From Cryptomeria japonica (taxonomy: Eukaryota; Streptophyta; Pinopsida; Cupressales; Cupressaceae): a stretch of DNA of 64,000 bases. Below, in pieces: positions 58,801 through 64,000 of the stretch (the stretch's first letter is position 1; every line of letters starts with the position of its first letter). The notes below the pieces were generated by a model that ran no database searches, was not told where the DNA came from, and worked only from the letters and a program-made list of their open reading frames with translations. The stretch lies in NCBI RefSeq assembly GCF_030272615.1, contig NC_081415.1, forward strand, positions 268,448,425 through 268,512,424. The letters run 5' to 3'. Made by a program: the position numbers and the translations under genes.

Positions 58801-59057
58801 TTTTGGGGGTCAGACCCTTAATCTAGGCTTTAGACCAGAAAGGATTAACAGGAGGGGTGGATGAGAGAACACCATACATTGAAGAAATAGTTTTAATACC
58901 TTTGGGTTCATATTTACAAATAAGGGAGTCTTCCTCTTTGTTCAACCAGATCAAAGACAGATGGGTATTGAGCTTAATGAGGCTAGGGTGGATACTTTCA
59001 ATGTTCAGCCATTTATTACTAGACCAATACTTTGCAACTAAAGGGCCGAATATTCTA
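58801..59057 (-). pseudogene. LINE ORF2 spacer before zf-RVT
   Basis: Broken frame between the missing reverse transcriptase and zf-RVT. The sequence joins the element C gag near 59057. Confidence 0.5.
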
Positions 59058-59567
59058 AAGAGGAGAGTTTAGGAGGAAGTTTTGATGAACATGAGAATGT
59101 CTGAAGGTGAGAATATCTAGTAGTATGGTCAAAGGATAAAAGAGATAGTTGGTGAAATAAAGAGTGCAGGAGGGAAAGTGGAAGATGCCACAGTGATCAA
59201 TAAGGTACTGAGAAATGTGCTACCAGTTTATGCTATCTGAGTTGCAACTATTCAAGAGCTGAAATCCATTGACGAAACAAAGGTAACTCTTGACTCTATG
59301 CGGTGATGAACATGTTAAGATTGCTAAAGAGGAGAGTTTAAGAGGAAATTTTGATGACATGAGAATGTCTGAAGGTGAGAATATCCAGTAGTATGGTCAA
59401 AGGATAAAAGAGATAGTTGGTGAAATAAAGAGTGCAAGAGGGAAAATGGAAGATGCCACAATGATCAGTAAGGTACCGAGAACCATGCTACCGATCTATG
59501 CTATCTGAGTGGCAGCTATTCAAGAGCTGAAATCCATTGACAAAACAAAGGTAACTCTTGACTCTAT
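59058..59567 (+). repeat. 268-bp tandem duplication in element C gag
   Basis: AAAGAGGAGAGTTTA starts at 59058 and 59326, and GACTCTAT ends at 59299 and 59567, both 268 bp apart. The first bases of copy 1 (GCGGTGATGAACATGTT) are left of the LINE insertion at about 55693-55709. As 268 is not a multiple of three, the duplication shifts the frame. Confidence 0.9.
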
Positions 59568-59766
59568 CATTGACAAACTTACTACTTTTGAACTAAATGG
59601 CTATGATGGTAGTGTACAAAAATCAAAATCTGCATTTAGAGATTCTATCTCTAACTCATCTATGAGAAGAAGTAGAGATACCGGCCATAGCTATGAATCT
59701 AGATCTAGCAGAGATGCTGATGATGAAGATAATTTAGTGGAGCTTGAAGAATTGTGGGCAAAATGA
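59509..59766 (+). pseudogene. Element C gag, middle part
   Basis: AAIQELKSIDKTKVTLDSII and LTTFELNGYDGSVQKSKSAF match element D. A TGA at 59764-59766 ends it and the same frame goes on. Confidence 0.85.
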
Positions 59767-61062
59767 TTGCCTAGAGGCACTGGGAAATACAGAGGTAAGC
59801 TACTATTGAAATGTTTTTCTTGCAATAAGATTGGTCATATAGCAGCTAATTGCCTTAATGGTGAAAATGAATACAAGAGAGGCAAATTTAAGAAATATAA
59901 GGGTAAAGGCAAGAGAGATTGTCTTGTTGCTATTGACAGTGGTATTACTGATGAAGAATATGATGATGATGTTAGTGAAGATATTGTGTTTGTAGCTATT
60001 AAGGAAGAGATATCAGATCAGAAGGCACTAGTGTCCAGGATGGATAACTCTGATGATTCGATCATTGATAGTGGTTTTTCACATCACATGACCGGTGATC
60101 GAAGAAAATTTCTGTCCTTGAAGGAATTTAATGGCGGTGTTGTCAAATTTGGCAATGACTTACCCTGTATGGTTAAAGGTAAGGGAGTTATTTCTCTTAA
60201 TGGGAAGAGCAGTGTTGATGATGTCTACTGGGTTGAAGGTCTAAACCACAATCTTCTAAGCGTGGCACAACTTAATGACAGAGGATACCCATTGGATTTT
60301 AGAAATGGTATGTCTAAAATCTTTGACAACAAAGGTGAATTAATTGCAACTGGGAAACAGACCAGAGGTAATCTATTTCATCTTAATCCTAAAGTTAACA
60401 ACTGTTTGATTGCAAAAATAGATGATAGCCGGCTTTGGCATAGGAGATTTTGTCATATAAACTTTGATAATATTGTTAAAGTGAGAAAATCTAAGACACT
60501 AAAAGGTCTACCTCAGATAGACAAACCAGTTAATGCTCTTTGTAAAGAATGTCAATTAGGAAAGATGACTTCTTCAACTTTCAAGAGAAAGTCCTTCTCA
60601 ACAGAGCACTTGTTAGATTTGGTTCATACAAATCTATATGGACCAATAAGAAATAGAAGTATTTTAGGTGATAGATATTTCATGATCTTCACTGATGATT
60701 GTTCAAGGATGATGTGGGTCACATTCTTGAAGGATAAGAATGAATTTTTTGGTGAATTCAAGGCATTAAAAGCCTTAGCTAAGAAAGAGAGTGGCAAAAA
60801 GATAAAATGTCTGAGAATAGATCAAGGCGGTGAATTCACTTCCAAGGAATTCACTAATTATTGTGATGAGAATGGTTTCAAGAAGAAGCTTTATGCACCA
60901 AGGACACCACATCAGAATGGTATAGCAGAGAGGAACAACCGGTCAGTGGTTGAAGCAAATAGAACTATGTTGATACAAGGAAATGTAGCAAAAAACATTT
61001 TGGAGATAAGCTGTAAGTACAACGGTATATACAATGAACTGAGTTCTGGTGAAAAGAGGTAA
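59767..61062 (+). pseudogene. Element C gag knuckle, protease and integrase (431 codons)
   Basis: The CCHC knuckle is CFSCNKIGHIAANC. The protease site IIDSGFSHHMTGD keeps D-S-G. The integrase zinc ligands are WHRRFCHINFDNI and CKECQLGK. In the core, VHTNLYGPI has Asn where D and most Copia integrases have the first catalytic Asp. DDCSRMMWVTF and GGEFTSKEF follow. The frame is lost near 61050. Protein made from it could cut gag but probably not integrate. Confidence 0.9.
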
Positions 61063-62101
61063 GCATGAGACACCTTATGAGTACTGGTATGGAAGATCAC
61101 CTGATGTTAGTTATTTTAAAATATTTGGTAGCAAATGTTTTATTAAAATAGATGATTACATAAGCATGTTTGAAGCTAAGAGTGATGAAGGCATATTTAT
61201 TGTCTATTCCACCAAGAGTAAGGCCTACGAATGCTTCAACAACTTGACACAGACAATTGTTGAGAGTGTCAATGTTCATGTAGATGAATGTCCTGAAATT
61301 TCAGAAGGAACCAGTTCAGAGAGAAAGGATGAAGATCCTTGCATTTTTCTTTTGGAACCTGAAACTGTTAAATCAGAAAATGGTAAAGCAAATCCTAATG
61401 CACTTGTTCAACGAAAACAAATAAATTCAGAGGAAGAAGACAATGAAGAAGCTGAACCTAATGAGAATGATCATGTTATTCCTAGATATGTGAGACTGAA
61501 TCATAGTCCTGAGCAGATTATTGGGGATAAGGATGCTGGAGTACTAACTAGAAGGGAAATAAGAGAGAACTCTTGCATGATCTCCACCATTGAACCTAGA
61601 AGTGCTAAGGAGGCATTTGGTGATGATCATTGGGTGAAAGCAATGGAGGAGCAATTGGATCAAATTGAGAAGAACAACACTTGGACCCTGGTACCCCAGC
61701 CGGTAAACAAGAATTCTATAGGTACTAAATGGGCGTTCAGGAACAAGTTAAATGAATATGGTGTTGTAGTTCGCAAAAAGGCAAGATTAGTTTGCAAGGG
61801 TTATGTGCAATAAGTAGGAGAAGATTATGGTGAAGCTTTTGCACCAGTAGCAAGACTAGAAGGAGTTAGAACATTACTTGCATTTGCAACCCATAAGAAG
61901 TTCAAGGTATACCAGATGGATGTTAAGTCCGCATTTTTGAATGGGATATTGGAAGAAGAGGTTTATATAGAGCAACCTGATGGCTATGCATTGATAGATA
62001 AGGAAGACATGGTATGCAGATTGCATAAATATTTATATGGATTAAAACAGGCACCCAGAGCATGGTATGAATGGCTTCATACACATCTGATGAAGATATG
62101 A
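61049..62101 (+). pseudogene. Element C integrase end and reverse transcriptase
   Basis: YFKIFGSKCFIKIDDYI is the integrase C-terminal box; GTKWAFRNKLNEYG starts the reverse transcriptase. A TAA at 61811-61813 interrupts it. The frame continues to [20 protein letters not shown] (catalytic Asp) and [12 protein letters not shown], and shifts near 62100. Confidence 0.88.
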
Positions 62102-62259
62102 TTTGCAAGAATAGTGATGACAACAACATTTATCTCAAGTCTGAAGGAGATGAAATACTGGTTAGTGAAGTATTTGTTGATGACATTATATTTGGAGGTA
62201 ATGATGTCATGAGCAACAGTTTTGCAGATGAAATGAAGAATGAGTTGAGATGTCATTAG
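62071..62259 (+). pseudogene. Element C reverse transcriptase, FVDD box
   Basis: [20 protein letters not shown] holds the catalytic Asp pair. The frame is shifted against both neighbours. Confidence 0.85.
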
Positions 62260-63122
62260 TAGGAGAAATACATTTTTTCATAGGCTTGCAGATACAACAA
62301 ATGAAGAATGGTATTTTTGTTACTCAATCTAAGTATGTGAAAGAGGTTTTGAAGACTTTTGGCATGAGTGACTGTAAACCAATTGGAACTCCAATGATTA
62401 TAGGTTTTAAATTGTCCAAGGAAGATGCATCTAATTTTGTAGATGAAAAGGAATATAGGTCAATGATTGGAAAATTACACTATGTTGTTCACAGTCAACC
62501 GGATATTGCCCATGTAGTTGGTATAGTTGCTAGATTTCAGAAAAATCCAAAGGAAGCACATCTGATAGCAACCAAGAGAACTTTTAGATATCTGAAAGGT
62601 ACAATTGACTATGGGTTATGGTATCCATATGGAGGAAACTTTGATTTGAAGGCATACACTGATGTTGATTGGGCAAGAAATGTTGATGACTGGAAGAGTA
62701 CTACTAGTGGAGCATTCTTTCTAGGAGGAAGGCTAGTTTCACGGAGTAGTAAGAAACAAAGTTGTACTTCACAATCTACTGCGCAAGCTAAGTATGTAGC
62801 TTCTTACATGAATTGCACACAAGCTATTTTGATGAGGCACATTTTGGAAGGTTTTAAGATGAAGATCTCAGAACCTATAAATATTTTGTGTTATAATAGA
62901 AGTGCAATAAATATTTCTAAGAATCCTATTTTGCACCCAAGGAATAAGCACATTGAATTGAAGTATCACTTTTTGAGGGAAAAAGTTCAAAGTAAAGATG
63001 TTATCTTAGAGCATGTTTCTACCCAGGAGTAGCTTGCAGATATCTTTACCAAACCTCTGCCTAAGACCACTTTTGAGTATCTTAAAAGTCAGTTGGGGGT
63101 TGTCCCTCTTCATGAAGTCAGT
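62250..63122 (+). pseudogene. Element C reverse transcriptase thumb and RNase H
   Basis: [20 protein letters not shown] leads to RTFRYLKGTIDYGLWYPY. The RNase H keeps AYTDVDWARN, but STAQAKYVAS has Gln and Lys for the usual Glu pair, and LCYNRSAINI has Tyr for Asp. Key catalytic residues are therefore lost. A TAG at 63030-63032 lies before LADIFTKPLPKTTFEYLKSQ, the usual end of Copia pol. Confidence 0.88.
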
Positions 63123-63467
63123 TGAGCATGATGCTGATTGCATCAGTCCCTGAATTACTTGTAAAATCTTACATGGATTGATGTTTTTGGAAGTGGATGT
63201 ATTCCATAGGGGGAGCATCAAGTTGCAGTATGTTGATGCACAGTGAGAATTTGGAATTACATGTTTTCCTTTCAATTTGGCATTGCTGTCAAAGGGGGAG
63301 AAGGATTATGTGATTGAGGAGAAGAATTATGTGTTTGATTATGTGAACCAGTGACAAACTGAAGACAAATAGAGCATGGTGAATACTTGGTAATGTAAAT
63401 CAAGATTCCTATTCACCAATCCACAACAACAATTAGAGGCATTCATAGTTGTATTTCCATCAATACC
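63123..63467 (+). other. Element C 3' untranslated region
   Basis: About 345 bp after pol. The phrase CAAAGGGGGAG occurs at about 63291-63301 as well as in the purine tract, 180 bp later. Confidence 0.7.
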
Positions 63468-63479
63468 AAAGGGGGAGAT
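63468..63479 (+). other. Element C polypurine tract
   Basis: AAAGGGGGAGAT directly before the 3' LTR, the same as in D. Confidence 0.9.
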
Positions 63480-64000
63480 TGTTGGCATCTTTAGATTGTT
63501 GGCATTTTGCATATAAATTGCATTAATGATATGTTGTCATTGATGTCAATTGAACTGGTGAGTGGCATTCATGATATTGCTGATGTTATTGTTGTTATTG
63601 CTATTGTCTTGTAACCGGTATGATAAACTTTAAGGAAGATGTTGTAAACTAGTATATGGTGGTTTGTAAGTTGAACCAGTGTAAAGGGTTAAACCTTTCT
63701 ATATTATGTAACCAGTAAACCCTACCAGTTATTTTTTGTTAAATTGTAACCGATCAAGTTTGTTGGTTTAAGATCTAATGTTGAGCGGTAATGATGGAGA
63801 CACGTGTGATCATTTAATGAGGATTAGTTCATATTGATTTGGCACGTATTTTTGTTATCTTGGAAAGGAGAAAAGTGGATTGCATCTAATGCATAGCATG
63901 TGATGAGTTACAAAGTCCGATGAAGCGGTGATCATGGAACGGTTGGAATTTTCTTGATTAATGTGAAGAGATTGTTATGATTTCTAATGGTCAAGATTGT
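63480..64000 (+). repeat. Element C 3' LTR, cut by window end
   Basis: TGTTGGCATCTTTAG aligns with 53880 onward for 521 bp, with the same repeated TGTTGGCAT start. Confidence 0.93.

Larger units (their letters stand above)
55728..59057 (-). mobile_element. LINE 3' end joined to an unknown reading frame, inserted in element C
   Basis: About 3.3 kb on the minus strand. The right half is the end of a non-LTR (L1-like) ORF2; the left half is an unrecognised frame on the same strand. The LINE is 5'-truncated at about 59057. No clear poly(A) or target duplication is found, so it may be one insertion, two, or a transduced gene. Confidence 0.7.
53880..64000 (+). mobile_element. Element C: Copia retrotransposon, runs off the window
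   Basis: 5' LTR 53880-55338, broken gag-pol, and 3' LTR starting at 63480 and cut by the window edge. It lies inside the integrase of element H. It shares gag, knuckle, integrase, RT and purine tract with element D. The gag holds a 268-bp duplication and a LINE insertion. The target duplication cannot be checked because the right end is missing. Confidence 0.92.

Overview
The window looks like intergenic DNA from a large plant genome, and a conifer or other gymnosperm is the best guess. This is inferred from composition and element types. Almost every resolvable feature is a long terminal repeat (LTR) retrotransposon or a fragment of one, LTRs are long, many copies carry stop codons and frameshifts, and elements sit inside other elements. 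I see no intact host gene, tRNA, rRNA or CRISPR array.

Layout. Positions 1-1136 are unassigned. Element A (Copia-type, minus strand, 1142-14219, target duplication GGTCT) encodes only gag and protease and is split by element B (Ty3/Gypsy-type, plus strand, 3722-11771, duplication GTGAC), which also has gag and protease but no polymerase. Element F (14827-20891, minus) is a decayed Copia with recognisable gag, protease, integrase, reverse transcriptase (RT) and RNase H. Element E (21992-33490, minus, duplication ATCAA) is a second copy of the A family. It is split by element D (23001-30305, minus, duplication GGTAA), a Copia element with a full but broken gag-pol. A and E each preserve the empty insertion site of the other's intruder.

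From 33596 to about 44015 lies element G, a polymerase-less element with LTRs of about 1.18 kb. Its right LTR is split by about 4.6 kb of foreign DNA. That insert holds a solo LTR of the C/D group (39234-41790, duplication TGGAA), inside which sits a diverged solo LTR related to B. It also holds a minisatellite of about 73 bp per unit. From 44019 to 53879 come unassigned DNA, two more solo LTRs (48196-49864, duplication GGTTT; 50811-51861, duplication AGCCT), and a decayed Copia (H). Element H carries a complete miniature retrotransposon of the TRIM class (terminal-repeat retrotransposon in miniature; 52330-52673, duplication GGGTT). Element C (Copia, plus, 53880 to beyond the window) lies inside H. 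Its gag contains a 268-bp tandem duplication and a minus-strand insertion joining the 3' end of a LINE (long interspersed element, non-LTR) to an unrecognised reading frame.

How the parts relate. C and D supply Copia replication proteins of one lineage, but both are inactivated. A/E and B could only move with proteins from other copies. Recurrent CAG-to-TAG nonsense changes and loss of CpG sites between paired LTRs suggest long methylation. Solo LTRs show removal by recombination. The most interesting items are the A/E gag-protease family with its conserved acidic tail, the covarying hairpins in the B-type and C/D-type LTRs, the TRIM, and the unknown reading frame next to the LINE.
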